Program-made: the position numbers and the translations under genes
NCBI GenBank assembly: GCA_903901425.1
Contig: CAIURC010000220.1
Location: 1 to 41,360 of the forward strand
Direction of reading: 5' to 3'
Origin: an uncultured Spartobacteria bacterium
GTDB taxonomy: Bacteria; Verrucomicrobiota; Verrucomicrobiia; Chthoniobacterales; Chthoniobacteraceae
DNA length: 41,360 nt
The notes under the pieces: model-generated
The model's input: only the letters and a program-made list of their open reading frames with translations
What the model was told of the DNA's origin: nothing
The model's database searches: none
Part shown: in pieces, positions 17,895 through 27,923 of the stretch
How the letters are laid out: each line of letters starts with the position of its first letter
Numbering within the stretch: the first letter of the stretch is position 1

Positions 17895-18257
17895 TTAAGC
17901 CTTGGCGGTCAGGGCTTTTTCGCGGACGGCCATGGCCTGCTTGCCCTTGCGGGTCCGGAGGTAGTTGAGCTTGGCCCGGCGGACGCTGCCAGCGGTTTCC
18001 ACCTCAATCTTGGCGACGCGGGGCGAGTGCAGCGGGAAAACGCGTTCCACGCCTTCGCCGTAGGAAATCCGGCGGACCGTGAAGCTGGCGTTCAGGCTGG
18101 TGCCCTTGCGGCCAATGACAATTCCGGAGAAAATCTGGACCCGCTCCTTGTCCCCTTCCTTCACGACCGTGTGGACACGGACGGAATCGCCAACATTGAA
18201 TTTGGCGACGTCCTTCTTCAACTGTTCCTGCTCAATCTTCTGAATGATCTGGTTCAT
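17895..18257 (-). CDS. rplS: 50S ribosomal protein L19
   Basis: A 120-residue ribosomal protein at the 30S-50S interface. The family pattern is complete: [73 protein letters not shown] and [10 protein letters not shown] clear GAGGGAG ribosome-binding site sits eight bases before ATG 18257, one of the few strong ones in this window. The usual partners rpsP, rimM and trmD are not next to it; tadA lies divergent upstream. Confidence 0.98.
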   Translation of the reverse strand: MNQIIQKIEQEQLKKDVAKFNVGDSVRVHTVVKEGDKERVQIFSGIVIGRKGTSLNASFTVRRISYGEGVERVFPLHSPRVAKIEVETAGSVRRAKLNYLRTRKGKQAMAVREKALTAKA

Positions 18258-18484
18258 AACAAAGTCTCCCTCGACGAAAGTGAAAGGGTCGGCAAGACTG
18301 CCCTAAATTCCGGGATAGGCAACTTAAAAATCCTGTTTCTCGCGGGGTATTCTTGCGGGGTAAAGCGGGAAAAGTTTCCCGGGGTCCGAACGCGTTTGTC
18401 TCTGGCTGGTTTTTGACAGGGGAATGCAGGCAGGACTCCCTTTGTTGGCATCCCGGCTCCGGAAACACACAGCCCAAACAAACG

Positions 18485-18967
18485 ATGGAAGACGGAATCG
18501 ATCTGCACAGCGACCATTTCTTTATGGGCGAGGCCCTGCGACAGGCGCGGAAGGCGTGGGAACGCGAGGAGGTCCCGGTGGGTGCTGTGGTGGTGAATGC
18601 GGGGCGGATCATTGGGCGGGCCCACAACCAGGTGGAGCTTTTGAAGGATGCAACGGCCCATGCCGAGATGCTGGCCATCACGCAGGCCGAGAGCGTTCTG
18701 GGGGACTGGCGGTTGAACGAGTGCGACTTGTACGTCACCAAGGAGCCGTGCGCCATGTGCGCCGGGGCGATCGTCCATGTCCGGTTCCGTCGGGTCATCT
18801 TCGGCTGCCGTTCTCCTAAAGACGGCGCTGCCGGGAGCGTTTTGAACCTGCTCCAGCATCCCCAGCTCAACCACCAGTGCGAGCTCAGCGCGGGAGTTCG
18901 GGAGCAGGAGTCGGTTCAGATGCTTCAAGCGTTTTTCCGGGAACGCCGCCAGGAATCTGGTGCGTGA
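18485..18967 (+). CDS. tadA: tRNA-specific adenosine deaminase
   Basis: A 160-residue zinc deaminase that converts A34 to inosine in tRNA-Arg(ACG). The catalytic zinc site is intact: HAE (H59, E61) in DATAHAEMLAIT and PCAMC (C89, C92) in TKEPCAMCAGAIVHVRFRRV. The segment FFMGEALRQARKAWEREEVP, then VGAVVV, is the usual TadA start. The end, SVQMLQAFFRERRQ, matches the C-terminal helix. ATG 18485 follows from that alignment; the frame is open further upstream without family resemblance. It is a single gene, divergent from rplS across about 227 bases and convergent with the PQQ dehydrogenase. Confidence 0.95.
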   Translation: MEDGIDLHSDHFFMGEALRQARKAWEREEVPVGAVVVNAGRIIGRAHNQVELLKDATAHAEMLAITQAESVLGDWRLNECDLYVTKEPCAMCAGAIVHVRFRRVIFGCRSPKDGAAGSVLNLLQHPQLNHQCELSAGVREQESVQMLQAFFRERRQESGA

Positions 18968-19004
18968 CCTCACGTTCAGATCCCGGTGAATTCCGTCCCA
19001 GACT

Positions 19005-21140
19005 TCAGCGGGAAACTTGGGGTAGCGCAAAAGCCACCCAGGCGTCACCAGCAGGCGTGCTGAGTTTGCCTCCGCCCGTGGCCGGCACGACCACGAACTG
19101 CCGGCCGCCCGCCTCGTACACGGTGGGCGCTGCAGTCCCGCTGAAGGGCAGTTCGTGGCTCCAAATTTCGCGGCCTGAGTCGGAATCGTAGGCGCGGATT
19201 TTCTGGTCCCTCGTCCCCGTGGCGAATACCAAGCCGGAGGCCGTGACCGTTGCGCCGCCAAAGTTTTCCTGACCCGTGACGGGCACGCCTTCCTTGGTGA
19301 GTTCGGCGTACTCCCCGAAAGGCACCGACCACACTTTTTTCCCTGTGTTTAGGTCGATGCAGTTGAGTGTGCCCCAGGGCGGGGTGCACGCAGGGTAACC
19401 CCGAGCGTCGAGGAGTTTCTTGAATCCGCCAAAGGTCCAGGAATTGGATTTTTTCGCGGAAACCGTTCCCTCGGGCCGGTCCTTGCAGAGGATGAAGTCG
19501 ATCAGGGGCCGGATCTGTTCCTCGGTGAGGAAAGGCAGTGCGGGCATTCCGTTGCGTCCGTTTTTGAGGATGGCGCGAATCTCCTCCTCGCCCATCCGGT
19601 GGCGGACGCCGCGCAGCGGCGGGGCGTGTCCGATTCCGCGGCGGTCGGCGCCGTGGCAGGCGACACAGATGGATTGGTAGACCTGTTCGCCAGCGGTGGG
19701 GGGCTTGACCGGGTCCGGGTCATCATCACGGAAACAGGTGATGGCCCACGGGATTTCATTGGAGGTGACGTAGAGCCGGCCGCGGTTGTCGGCAGCTGCC
19801 CCGGTCCATTCGGCACCCCCGTGGATATTGAACATGAGGGTGGGCCGGGCCTCGTCCAGCGAGGGGAACGGGCCGTGGTTGGCGCGCTGGAACAGGGGTA
19901 GAATGAGGTCGCGGACTCCAGGCAGCGTGGGAAGATCCTTCTCGGTGTAGGCCTGGCGTGCAAAGGGTTCGGGCAGTTCCGGCGCAGGCTGGTAGGGAGC
20001 CATGGTGTCGCCCGGCAACGCATGGGTGTCGATCCGTTGAAGCCGGAAATCGTACAGGGGCAGTCCGGTGACCCGGTCCAGAAGCAATGTGTTTCCGAGT
20101 TTCGTGACCTGCGCGACGGCATCCACCTTGCGGCCGTGGCGTTCCACCGTGACCAAGTTCGGCGGCGCCGGGATGTCCCAGTCCCAGACATCGTGGCGCA
20201 GTTCCTGGAAATGCCAGAGCCGTTTTCCGGTGAGTGCGTCCAATGCCAGAACACAGTTGGAGAACAGGTTGTCGCCCAGATGGCCCATCCCGAAATAGTT
20301 CGGCTTGGGCGACCCAGTGGCGATGTAGGCGATGCCGCGGGATTCGTCCAACGCGATGCCGCCCCAGCAGTTGGCCCCGGCCTCCCGACGGCTCCAGGTG
20401 TCGCCGCCGTACTCCCCGGCCGGAGGCCGCGTGGCGAACGTCCACAGGTTTTTCCCGGACTTGAGGTCGAACCCGTACACGTCACCGCCGTAGCCTGCGA
20501 GGACAAGGACGTTTTTGAAAACTGCCCCCACGGTGGTGGTCCCCTGTGGGACCGGCGTTTTTCCCCCGTTGCCGAAACTGGGGATGGGCTGTCCGTTTCG
20601 CGGGTCGATCGCAACGAGCCAGTTTCCGTCGCCGAAGAAGAGCCGTGGCCCCTCCTCGCCGTTCCAGTACAGGAGGCCGCGGCGTGCCGGGGAGTGTGAA
20701 GCTTTCTCCAGGATCGAGGCTGGGGAGAACCTCCAGCGTTCGATTCCGGTGGCTGCGTCGATTGCAGCGATGTGGTTGCCTGGGGTGGGGGTGTACAGAA
20801 CTCCGTCCACCACGATCGGGTTGCACTGGATGTTCCCGTTCCCGTCCTTGGCGCGGTACGTCCATGCCACCTGCAGCTGGCCGACATTGGCGGGAGTGAT
20901 CTGGGTGAGTTCAGAGAACCGGTTTGAGGTTGGGCCGCCCAGCGAACGGGGCCAGTTTGCGCCCATCCCTTTTCCCGGCCAGCCATTGGCGGGGGTGAGC
21001 GATTCCGGAGTCGCTGCTGGAATCACATGGAACGGAGGGAGTCCGTTTTGCGCCGCGGGTGGTGCCGCGCGGAGCTGTGCAGAGCCAGAAAAAAAGGAGA
21101 CCGCCAGAGCGGCCAGAGGGAGTGGAGTCCAGGAGCGCAT
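19005..21140 (-). CDS. Secreted PQQ-dependent dehydrogenase with inserted cytochrome c domain
   Basis: A 711-residue exported quinoprotein. A signal peptide (about 1-25, ending QLRAAPP) precedes an eight-bladed propeller with PQQ-type Trp-docking repeats: VGQLQVAWTYRAKDGNGNIQ, NHIAAIDAATGIERWRFSPA, DVYGFDLKSGKNLWTF, CVLALDALTGKRLWHFQELR and HDVWDWDIPAPPNLV. At residues 492-496 a CVACH heme site starts a short cytochrome c domain (to about 560). The propeller then resumes: GTLNCIDLNTGKKVWSVPFG and KIRAYDSDSGREIWSHELPF. It resembles the membrane glucose/quinate dehydrogenase group. It would oxidise an alcohol or sugar in the periplasm and pass electrons through heme. The heme domain is inside the propeller, not at the C-terminus. 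The secreted isomerase-like gene lies upstream on the same strand, with a hairpin between. Confidence 0.88.
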   Translation of the reverse strand: MRSWTPLPLAALAVSFFSGSAQLRAAPPAAQNGLPPFHVIPAATPESLTPANGWPGKGMGANWPRSLGGPTSNRFSELTQITPANVGQLQVAWTYRAKDGNGNIQCNPIVVDGVLYTPTPGNHIAAIDAATGIERWRFSPASILEKASHSPARRGLLYWNGEEGPRLFFGDGNWLVAIDPRNGQPIPSFGNGGKTPVPQGTTTVGAVFKNVLVLAGYGGDVYGFDLKSGKNLWTFATRPPAGEYGGDTWSRREAGANCWGGIALDESRGIAYIATGSPKPNYFGMGHLGDNLFSNCVLALDALTGKRLWHFQELRHDVWDWDIPAPPNLVTVERHGRKVDAVAQVTKLGNTLLLDRVTGLPLYDFRLQRIDTHALPGDTMAPYQPAPELPEPFARQAYTEKDLPTLPGVRDLILPLFQRANHGPFPSLDEARPTLMFNIHGGAEWTGAAADNRGRLYVTSNEIPWAITCFRDDDPDPVKPPTAGEQVYQSICVACHGADRRGIGHAPPLRGVRHRMGEEEIRAILKNGRNGMPALPFLTEEQIRPLIDFILCKDRPEGTVSAKKSNSWTFGGFKKLLDARGYPACTPPWGTLNCIDLNTGKKVWSVPFGEYAELTKEGVPVTGQENFGGATVTASGLVFATGTRDQKIRAYDSDSGREIWSHELPFSGTAAPTVYEAGGRQFVVVPATGGGKLSTPAGDAWVAFALPQVSR

Positions 21141-21160
21141 GGGAGGCGGGGATTGGGGAG

Positions 21161-21199
21161 ATAAGCAGCAGCGTGAGGGTATTCAAACCTCACGCTGCT
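21161..21199 (-). terminator. Hairpin between the isomerase-like gene and the PQQ dehydrogenase
   Basis: A perfect 12-base inverted repeat, AGCAGCGTGAGG (21167-21178) with CCTCACGCTGCT (21188-21199). Only scattered T residues follow on the minus strand, so it may be a weak terminator or an mRNA-stabilising hairpin between the two genes. Confidence 0.5.
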
Positions 21200-21213
21200 G
21201 GATAGTCCGAAGA

Positions 21214-22236
21214 TTACGGGGCGGCCGGTTTGGGCGCGGCTGGGGCAGACTTCCAACTGCGGTAGGTTGGGGGCGTTGGGGCTGGGTTTCCAGCGAGCTG
21301 GGTGGTGAGCCATGTCAGGCCGTCCAGATTGTCCAAGAGCCGTTCTTCGGCGTCTTCGCCGGTGTGGTTCAGAATACCGATCGGACCTTTGTAGCCGGAA
21401 TCCCGGATCATACGCAGCAGGGTGAGGTCCTCTGTACCCACGCCCAGTGGCAGGATTTTCCGGCCATGCTGGTCCCCGGCGATGTCCATGCCGTTCAGGT
21501 TGAGGCAGATCAGGTGCGGAAGCATCTTCTGGAGAAGTTGGGGGAACCGGGCAATGTGCCCATGGCCGTGATGCAGGTTGTAGACAATGCCCACGTTGGT
21601 GAACCCCTCCTTCTTGAGGGCTTCAATGATCTCGATCTGGTTTTCGGGTTCGCCGAACCAGCCGCCATGGTTGTAGAGGCCCACTTTGAGCCCCTTGGAA
21701 GCGGCCACTGTGACCACGGTCCGCAAGGAGGCTACTTCGGAGGCAACGCGCTTTCCCTGTTCCTCCGGGCTGCCCGGGTCGATCGAGCCGCCCCCCTTGA
21801 TCACCCAGAGTTGGGGTTTGATCCCGTGTTTCTCAAACAACTCGAGGTGCTTGGCGGACTGGGCGTTGAGCTTGGTTGGGTCCTGAGCGTCGGGCGTGGG
21901 CGAAAACATCCAGCCAAACACCTCGATCCCGTGTTTTTTCATGGCCACGATTTCATCCTCAAAAAACGGGACGTGTTCCGACCGGTAATCGTGGACAAAT
22001 TTTTTGAGACCGATCCGCTCAAGCATTTCGGCGCGCTGCTCGGAGGTCCGTTTGGCTTTGTCGAACGGGACAATGCACCACGCGGCGAGGTTGGATTTTT
22101 CAAACAACCCTGCAGCGGGCTGGTCTGCGGTGGATGCTGCGGGAGGCGCGGCCTGCAGAACGGGGGCGGCACAGAAAACCAGTGCGGCAGCGGTTGCAAC
22201 AGGAAACAGCAGGGAGGCAAGGGGGATGCGTTTCAT
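21214..22236 (-). CDS. Secreted sugar phosphate isomerase/epimerase-like TIM-barrel protein
   Basis: A 340-residue protein with a signal peptide (about 1-29, hydrophobic LFPVATAAALVFCAAPVLQA). The mature part has the xylose isomerase-like TIM-barrel pattern (AP_endonuc_2): FGWMFSPTPDAQDPTKLNAQ, KHGIKPQLWVIKGGG, KGLKVGLYNHGGWFGEPENQ, NVGIVYNLHHGHGHIARFPQ, and CLNLNGMDIAGDQHGRKILP. His and Glu residues in these strands could bind a metal. Secreted members of this family are frequent in Verrucomicrobia and Planctomycetes next to oxidoreductases, consistent with the neighbouring PQQ dehydrogenase; no substrate is known. The C-terminus is a short Ala/Pro tail. The pair probably acts on the same exported carbohydrate, which is inference. 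Confidence 0.78.
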   Translation of the reverse strand: MKRIPLASLLFPVATAAALVFCAAPVLQAAPPAASTADQPAAGLFEKSNLAAWCIVPFDKAKRTSEQRAEMLERIGLKKFVHDYRSEHVPFFEDEIVAMKKHGIEVFGWMFSPTPDAQDPTKLNAQSAKHLELFEKHGIKPQLWVIKGGGSIDPGSPEEQGKRVASEVASLRTVVTVAASKGLKVGLYNHGGWFGEPENQIEIIEALKKEGFTNVGIVYNLHHGHGHIARFPQLLQKMLPHLICLNLNGMDIAGDQHGRKILPLGVGTEDLTLLRMIRDSGYKGPIGILNHTGEDAEERLLDNLDGLTWLTTQLAGNPAPTPPTYRSWKSAPAAPKPAAP

Positions 22237-22322
22237 GGTGCCAACGCTACCCGAACGCTGCCCGCCGTGCTAGGCTTCGGGCGTCAATCCATGGGATAAG
22301 AACGGCGTCCTTTTCGGGACGG

Positions 22323-25300
22323 TCACCCCACCCATTCCCGGGCGTTCCAGAAGAACTGCATCCAAGGCGAGTCAGGACCCCACTCCGGGGGCGCCCAGCT
22401 CATCTGCGCGGTCCTGAATACGCGTTCGGGATGCGGCATGAGGATGGTGACCCGTCCGTCTGCGGAGGTGAACGCCGTCATTCCCAGCGGGGAACCATTC
22501 GGGTTGAACGGGTAATGTTCGGTCGGATGCCGATGGTTGTCGACGTACCGTGCCGCCACCAAGCCCGAGCCGGAGGCGCGCTGTGCCGCTTCAGGGGATG
22601 CGAATTCGGTGTACCCCTCGCCATGGGCCACAGCCACGGGAATGACTGCTCCTTCCATCCCCTTGAAAAAGATGCTCGGGCTGGGTTCGATCCGGAGGGA
22701 GACAAACCGGGCCTCAAAACGCTCCGACTGGTTCTGCACAAACCGGGGCCAGTGGTCCGTTCCAGCAATCAGAGAACGCAGGTTGCTCATCATCTGGCAG
22801 CCGTTGCAGACGCCGAGCGCGAAGGTGTCTTTGCGCGCAAAAAACTTCTCGAACTGGGCGCGCGCAACCGGGTTGAACAGGATGCTCTTGGCCCAGCCTT
22901 CGCCGGCTCCAAGCACATCGCCGTAGCTGAACCCGCCACAGGCCACCAGTCCGCGGAACCGGTCCAGCTGAACGCGGCCACTGAGGATGTCGCTCATGTG
23001 GACGTCCACCGCCTCGAACCCGGCCTTGGTAAACGCCGCAGCCATTTCGACCTCGCCGTTCACTCCCTGCTCCCGGAGCACAGCCAAGGCGGGCCGGACA
23101 GGCCAACTCTTGTGGCCGGTCAGCGCAAACGGCACCACCGGCGAAATCCCGGGATCTGACGGCTCAAGTTTCGAGCTGAGCTCCTGGTCGGCAGACGCCG
23201 GGTTGTCTCGAAGCCGGGCCATGCGGTGGGTGACATCCGACCAACTCCGACGCAGGGTCGACAACGGTTCGCTCAGAAGAACCTCCTCGCCCTGCAGAAT
23301 CCGGAACGGCGCACGCGCTTCGGTGGGGCGCCCCGCTTCGATTCCTGCAACCCCGTGCGCGTCCAAGATGTCCCGAACCGTCTCAAGGTCGGAGTTCTTG
23401 ACCTGGATCAGGGCGCCCAGTTCCTCTGCGAAAAGCGCTGGGAACGCGTCCGGTCCAATCTGGAGGTCGAGTCCGGTTTTTCCCGCGAACGCCATTTCGG
23501 CGGCACACGCCAGAAGACCGCCGTCGGAGCGGTCGTGATACGCGAGCAGCAGGTTTCGTCCGGCCAGCGTTTGAACCGCGTTCCAGAAATTGCGGAGATC
23601 CGCCGGATCATCCACGTCTGGAGGCTCCGCGCCGGTCTGGGAGAGGACCTGGGCCAGAATGGACCCTCCCAGCCGGTTCTTGCCGCCGCCCAGATCCAGC
23701 AGCAGTAGCGTTGTATCCAGGTTCCGTGCGAGCTGTGGGGTGAGCGTCCGCCGAATGTCAGAGCATGGGGCAAACGCGGAGACGATGAGCGAGACGGGAG
23801 CTGTGACTCTTTTGGCTCCGTGCTCGGACTCCCAGACCGTGCTCATGCTCATGGAATCCTTGCCCACGGGGATGGCAATGCCCAGCGCGGGGCACAGTTC
23901 CATCCCGACGGTCCGGACCGCTTCATACAGGTCCACGCCGTCCCCGGCCACGGAGGGGGCCGCCATCCAGTTGGCAGAGAGGACGACCCGGCCCAGTGCT
24001 GGAATTCGCGCGGCGGCCAGATTGGTGAGGGCCTCACCCACGGCGAGACGGGCGGATGCAGCGGCGGAATTGACCGCAACCGGGGTGCGTTCGCCGATTG
24101 AGAAGGCTTCCCCGGCAAAGGTGTCGAACCCGGCGGCTGTGACGGCGCAATCCGCCACGGGCACCTGCCACGGCCCCACCATTTGGTCGCGTGCCACCAA
24201 CCCGGTGATGGTGCGGTCGCCAATCGAAATGAGGAAACCCTTGTCGGCCACTGCGGGGTGCCGGAGCACGCGGTGCACGGCGTCTTTGAGCGACACCCCG
24301 GCCAGATTGAGGGGCGCGAGTGGCCGCGGCGCGGAGTCGGCTTTTCGGTGCATCCGCGGGGGTTTGCCCAGAAGCGTGTCGAGTGGGAGATTGATGGGGG
24401 TGTTCTTAAAGTGCTCGTCCTCGAGAACGAGGCGGCGGTCTTCGGTGGCATGTCCCACCACCGCGAACGGGCAGCGTTCGCGTTCACAGAACTGGGTGAA
24501 AAGCGGGAGTTGATCCTTCGAAACGGCAAGGACGTAGCGTTCCTGGGCTTCGTTGCACCAGATCTCGGCCGGGCTCATGCCGGGTTCGGCATTGGGAACT
24601 GCGCGGAGTTGGAATAGGCCGCCGCGTCCGGCATCGTTGACGAGTTCGGGAAGGGCATTGGAGATGCCGCCCGCGCCGACGTCGTGAATGAACAGGATCG
24701 GGTTTTTTCGGCCCATGGCCCAGCAGCGGTCGATGACCTCCTGGCAGCGGCGCTCCATCTCGGCGTTGTCGCGTTGGACCGAGGCGAAATCCAGTTCGGC
24801 GCTTCCGGTGCCGCTGGCAATCGAGCTGGCTGCACCGCCGCCGAGCCCGATGAGCATCGCGGGTCCGCCCAGAACAATCAGCGGATCACCTGGGTCCACC
24901 TTTCCTTTCTCCACGTGTTCTTCGCGGATATTGCCGAGGCCCCCAGCCAGCATGATCGGCTTGTGGTACCCCCGCAGTTCCGGGCCGTTGGCAGAGGGCA
25001 CTTCCGCCTCGTAGGTGCGGAAATAACCGGCCAGCGCCGGGCGCCCAAATTCGTTGTTAAAGGCAGCCGCGCCGAGCGGGCCATCGAGCATGATCTCCAG
25101 CGCCGACACAATCCGGCCCGGCTTGCCAAACGGTTTTTCCCAAGGCTCCACAGCGTCCGGAATCCGGAGGTTGGACACGGAAAACCCGGTCAACCCAGCC
25201 TTCGGCTTGGAGCCGCGTCCCGTGGCGCCCTCGTCGCGGATTTCGCCCCCGGACCCCGTTGCGGCGCCCGGGAAGGGCGAGATGGCAGTCGGATGGTTGT

Positions 25301-26183
25301 GGGTTTCGACCTTGCAGAGGACATGGACCGGCTCGATCTGGGACTGGTACTCGCCGGTGGCCGGGTCTGCGAAGAACCGTTTGGTCCGGCAGCCCTCAAA
25401 CACGGCGGCATTGTCCTTGTAGGCCGAAAGAATGCCTTCGCTGTGGAGTCGATGCGTGTTCCGGATCATCTGGAACAGCGAAAGGTCTTGGGGTACCCCG
25501 TCGAGTTCCCAGCTGGCGTTGAAGATTTTGTGCCGGCAATGCTCGGAGTTCGCTTGGGCGAACATCATCAGTTCAATGTCGTGCGGATCCCGGCCCAAGT
25601 TGAGAAAGCTGCGGCTCAGGTAGTTGATCTCCTCGTCCGAAAGAGCCAGGCCCAGTTCCCGGTTGGCCCGTTCCAGAGCGGAACGGCCCTCGTTGTGGAG
25701 CGGGATTTTCTGCAGGGGCTTCGGGGATTCCCGCCGGAACAGGGCATCGAACTTCTCGTAGTCGGAGAACACTGCCTGCGTCATCCGATCATGGAGCCGG
25801 GCCTCAAGCTGGGCGCGCTGGATGGTGGAGAGGAACCCGGCATCGATCTGGTAGGAAATCACCCGTTCAATCCGCTGGACGCAGTCCAACCCGCAGATCC
25901 GGGCAATGTCGGTTGCCTTTGAGGACCATGGCGAGATCGTGCCCGGTCGCGGCCCCACCACAACCTGGATCCCGGTGATCTCGGTTCCGGACCTGTTGGG
26001 CCCGTAGGTCAGGAGCTTCTCGATGATCCCGCGTTTTTCGGTGGAGATGCCGCCCGAAGTCCGCAGAAGATGCAAAAAATGGGCGTCGATGGCCTTGACC
26101 GGCAGGCCAGCTTCACGAAGCGAACGGCACAGCGCTTCGAGGCGCGTTGGGGAAAACGCCCGGGAACCGCGGAGAATTAGCAT
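22323..26183 (-). CDS. purL: Phosphoribosylformylglycinamidine synthase, long single-chain form
   Basis: A protein of about 1286 residues for the fourth step of purine synthesis: FGAR plus glutamine plus ATP gives FGAM. All parts are in one chain. The N-terminal PurS-like region begins [20 protein letters not shown]. The synthetase domains carry [58 protein letters not shown] and [20 protein letters not shown]. The C-terminal glutaminase domain has [11 protein letters not shown] with the nucleophile Cys1126, [11 protein letters not shown] and [16 protein letters not shown]. Many bacteria split this into PurS, PurL and PurQ; the long form is typical of gammaproteobacteria and some others. ATG 26183 fits the family start; a TTG at 26204 is in frame. 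A T-rich terminator lies just upstream. Confidence 0.97.
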   Translation of the reverse strand: MLILRGSRAFSPTRLEALCRSLREAGLPVKAIDAHFLHLLRTSGGISTEKRGIIEKLLTYGPNRSGTEITGIQVVVGPRPGTISPWSSKATDIARICGLDCVQRIERVISYQIDAGFLSTIQRAQLEARLHDRMTQAVFSDYEKFDALFRRESPKPLQKIPLHNEGRSALERANRELGLALSDEEINYLSRSFLNLGRDPHDIELMMFAQANSEHCRHKIFNASWELDGVPQDLSLFQMIRNTHRLHSEGILSAYKDNAAVFEGCRTKRFFADPATGEYQSQIEPVHVLCKVETHNHPTAISPFPGAATGSGGEIRDEGATGRGSKPKAGLTGFSVSNLRIPDAVEPWEKPFGKPGRIVSALEIMLDGPLGAAAFNNEFGRPALAGYFRTYEAEVPSANGPELRGYHKPIMLAGGLGNIREEHVEKGKVDPGDPLIVLGGPAMLIGLGGGAASSIASGTGSAELDFASVQRDNAEMERRCQEVIDRCWAMGRKNPILFIHDVGAGGISNALPELVNDAGRGGLFQLRAVPNAEPGMSPAEIWCNEAQERYVLAVSKDQLPLFTQFCERERCPFAVVGHATEDRRLVLEDEHFKNTPINLPLDTLLGKPPRMHRKADSAPRPLAPLNLAGVSLKDAVHRVLRHPAVADKGFLISIGDRTITGLVARDQMVGPWQVPVADCAVTAAGFDTFAGEAFSIGERTPVAVNSAAASARLAVGEALTNLAAARIPALGRVVLSANWMAAPSVAGDGVDLYEAVRTVGMELCPALGIAIPVGKDSMSMSTVWESEHGAKRVTAPVSLIVSAFAPCSDIRRTLTPQLARNLDTTLLLLDLGGGKNRLGGSILAQVLSQTGAEPPDVDDPADLRNFWNAVQTLAGRNLLLAYHDRSDGGLLACAAEMAFAGKTGLDLQIGPDAFPALFAEELGALIQVKNSDLETVRDILDAHGVAGIEAGRPTEARAPFRILQGEEVLLSEPLSTLRRSWSDVTHRMARLRDNPASADQELSSKLEPSDPGISPVVPFALTGHKSWPVRPALAVLREQGVNGEVEMAAAFTKAGFEAVDVHMSDILSGRVQLDRFRGLVACGGFSYGDVLGAGEGWAKSILFNPVARAQFEKFFARKDTFALGVCNGCQMMSNLRSLIAGTDHWPRFVQNQSERFEARFVSLRIEPSPSIFFKGMEGAVIPVAVAHGEGYTEFASPEAAQRASGSGLVAARYVDNHRHPTEHYPFNPNGSPLGMTAFTSADGRVTILMPHPERVFRTAQMSWAPPEWGPDSPWMQFFWNAREWVG

Positions 26184-26216
26184 GGCAGAATTTGAAGGGT
26201 GCAAGGGGCGGACCCT

Positions 26217-26253
26217 AAAAAAAAACTGCGGTTTTGGCTAGAACAGGGCGCAG
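26217..26253 (-). terminator. Candidate terminator after the Tat-exported phosphatase
   Basis: On the minus strand CTGCG (26253-26249) pairs with CGCAG (26230-26226), and nine T residues follow (26225-26217). The stem is short but the T-run is strong. It lies 40 bases after the phosphatase stop and 34 bases before the purL start. Confidence 0.5.
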
Positions 26254-26292
26254 CTTTTTGTGGGGCCGAGTGTCAGCATCCGGCGGAACGCG

Positions 26293-27303
26293 TCAGGCCG
26301 AGGGGGTTTTCCAGCGGTGGTCCGGGAGTTTTTCCATGGAATGCACCGGCTCGGCCCGCGCATTGACGTGGGTGAACCGGACCCGGTCGGGCTGGAGGAC
26401 GATGTGGGAAAAACCGTGGGTGGCACTGTCGAATGTGGCCGGGTGTTTCGGAACAAGACGCTGCCGGATTCCTGCGCCGCCCCCGCCGGAGATAAGAAAA
26501 CTGGTTTTGCGGCCGTCCAATTCGAGGTGCTGGAGGTCGTGGTCGTGGCCGGCCAGAGAGAAATGGACTCCCGATTTTTGCAGGAGCGGAGCCAGCCGCT
26601 GGACCAGTTCGGGGCTGTCGCCGTGGGAACCGTTGCTGTAGACGGGGTGATGGCCGACCACAAACGTGAACGGCGCTCGGGGCTGTTCAAGCTCGCGTTC
26701 CAGCCACGTCCACTGCACCGATTCCTCCTCCGCAGAAAGGCACGCCTTGGGCCGTTTCCCGGGTTTTGCACCGCTCAGGCTGCGCAGGTTGGTGTCCAGA
26801 AACAGAAACGTGGCCGTCTTGCCGAGGTCCATCCGGTACCACTTGGCGGGCATGTGCCACCGGGATTTTTGACGGGCTGCATACCCCAGTTGCTGGGCCG
26901 GACCGTCCACCGTGTCGTGGTAATCGTGGTTTCCCAAAACCGCCGGGCATGGGCCGGGGAACCGGGCTGCGGGGTACATTTCCTCAAAACCCGATTTCCA
27001 CCGGGCCTCGGACATGCCACCGCCGAGGGATTTGTTCGAGTAGAAGTTGTCGCCAAGCAACAGAAGCCAGTGGGGAACAATGTCCATCCGCCCCATGTAG
27101 GTCTGCATCGCGGCTGCCACCGCCGCCTGTTCCGGGGTGCCGCTCCCAAAATCACCCAGGGCCAGAAGATGAATGGCGTCCGGTGCGTCCGTCTCAACGG
27201 CGGGACTCCGCCGCAGGTTGAGGGCCAGCGCCATGCTCGAGCAGAAGGCCGTCTTGAAAAAACGGCGCCGGGAAAGTGGATCGGGAAAACGGACCGTGTT
27301 CAT
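26293..27303 (-). CDS. Tat-exported metallophosphatase (purple acid phosphatase-like)
   Basis: A 336-residue calcineurin-like phosphatase. The start has a twin-arginine signal, SRRRFFKTAF, before a hydrophobic stretch, so export is probably by Tat after metal loading. The five metal-binding blocks are in order: LLALGDFGSGTPEQ, LLLGDNFYSNKSLGGG, AVLGNHDYHDTVDG, FVVGHHPVYSNGSHGD and FSLAGHDHDLQHLELD. This set, with the Tyr after GDN and GNHD, matches the tartrate-resistant/purple acid phosphatase group, which hydrolyses phosphate esters in the periplasm. The C-terminus (PVHSMEKLPDHRW) is not recognised. It stands 78 bases after tspO on the same strand. Confidence 0.88.
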   Translation of the reverse strand: MNTVRFPDPLSRRRFFKTAFCSSMALALNLRRSPAVETDAPDAIHLLALGDFGSGTPEQAAVAAAMQTYMGRMDIVPHWLLLLGDNFYSNKSLGGGMSEARWKSGFEEMYPAARFPGPCPAVLGNHDYHDTVDGPAQQLGYAARQKSRWHMPAKWYRMDLGKTATFLFLDTNLRSLSGAKPGKRPKACLSAEEESVQWTWLERELEQPRAPFTFVVGHHPVYSNGSHGDSPELVQRLAPLLQKSGVHFSLAGHDHDLQHLELDGRKTSFLISGGGGAGIRQRLVPKHPATFDSATHGFSHIVLQPDRVRFTHVNARAEPVHSMEKLPDHRWKTPSA

Positions 27304-27381
27304 GGAGTGTCACCTCGTCCGCTACCGGTTTTCCCAAGGAAACGCGACTCGATTCCGTCTTTCGCCCCCGCAAGCAGGACG

Positions 27382-27885
27382 TCAGCGGTTGAGCAGAACG
27401 AGGGTCCAGTTCAAGGCCGCGGCAAAACTCACCCAGAGCAGGTAGGGGATCAGAAGAATCGCGGCCGGTTTATGGGCTTTCGCAAAAGCCCGCAGGGTGA
27501 GGCAGATCGCGATCCACAGGAGCACGATGTCGGCAAACGCCGCCAGCGGCTGGTGGAACCGGAAAAACAGCGGCGACCATGCCGCGTTCAACCCAAGTTG
27601 AATTCCGTAAATCCGCAACGCCGCGCCCTGAATTTTCCAGCCGCCACGCCGCCAGATCATCCACGCAGCCACCGCCATGAGGAGATAGAGCACGGTCCAG
27701 ACCGGCCCAAAAACCCAGCCAGGCGGGTTCCACGCCGGTTTGACCAGGCCCGCATACCACGCATCCGGGAGGCTCGTGGCCCCGGCTGCAGGCGCAAGGA
27801 ATGTCAGGCCAACCCAGCCCAAAAGCCCGAGCCATTCTCCCGAACCGCCACTGGCGTTTCCCGTATTCAAAGCGTCAGACGGCAT
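27382..27885 (-). CDS. TspO/MBR family membrane protein
   Basis: A 167-residue protein with five membrane helices. The family motifs are plain: DAWYAGLVKPAWNPPGWVFG, then PVWTVLYLLMAVAAW, and GLNAAWSPLFFRFHQPLAA and LLIPYLLWVSFAAALNWTLV. These Trp-rich segments line the porphyrin/cholesterol-binding pocket of TspO. Bacterial members bind or degrade porphyrins and respond to stress or oxygen, with no single established role. Nothing next to it is related to porphyrin synthesis. The gene follows alaS by 38 bases on the same strand, so it may share its transcript. Confidence 0.93.
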   Translation of the reverse strand: MPSDALNTGNASGGSGEWLGLLGWVGLTFLAPAAGATSLPDAWYAGLVKPAWNPPGWVFGPVWTVLYLLMAVAAWMIWRRGGWKIQGAALRIYGIQLGLNAAWSPLFFRFHQPLAAFADIVLLWIAICLTLRAFAKAHKPAAILLIPYLLWVSFAAALNWTLVLLNR

Positions 27886-27923
27886 CCGTCCACCGGCAGG
27901 GCATCAACCGACAGTCTTCGGCC

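Noticed and set aside
22306-22321. Short hairpin CGTCC/GGACG after purL
   Set aside because: Five-base stem and no T-run on the minus strand; too weak to call a terminator.
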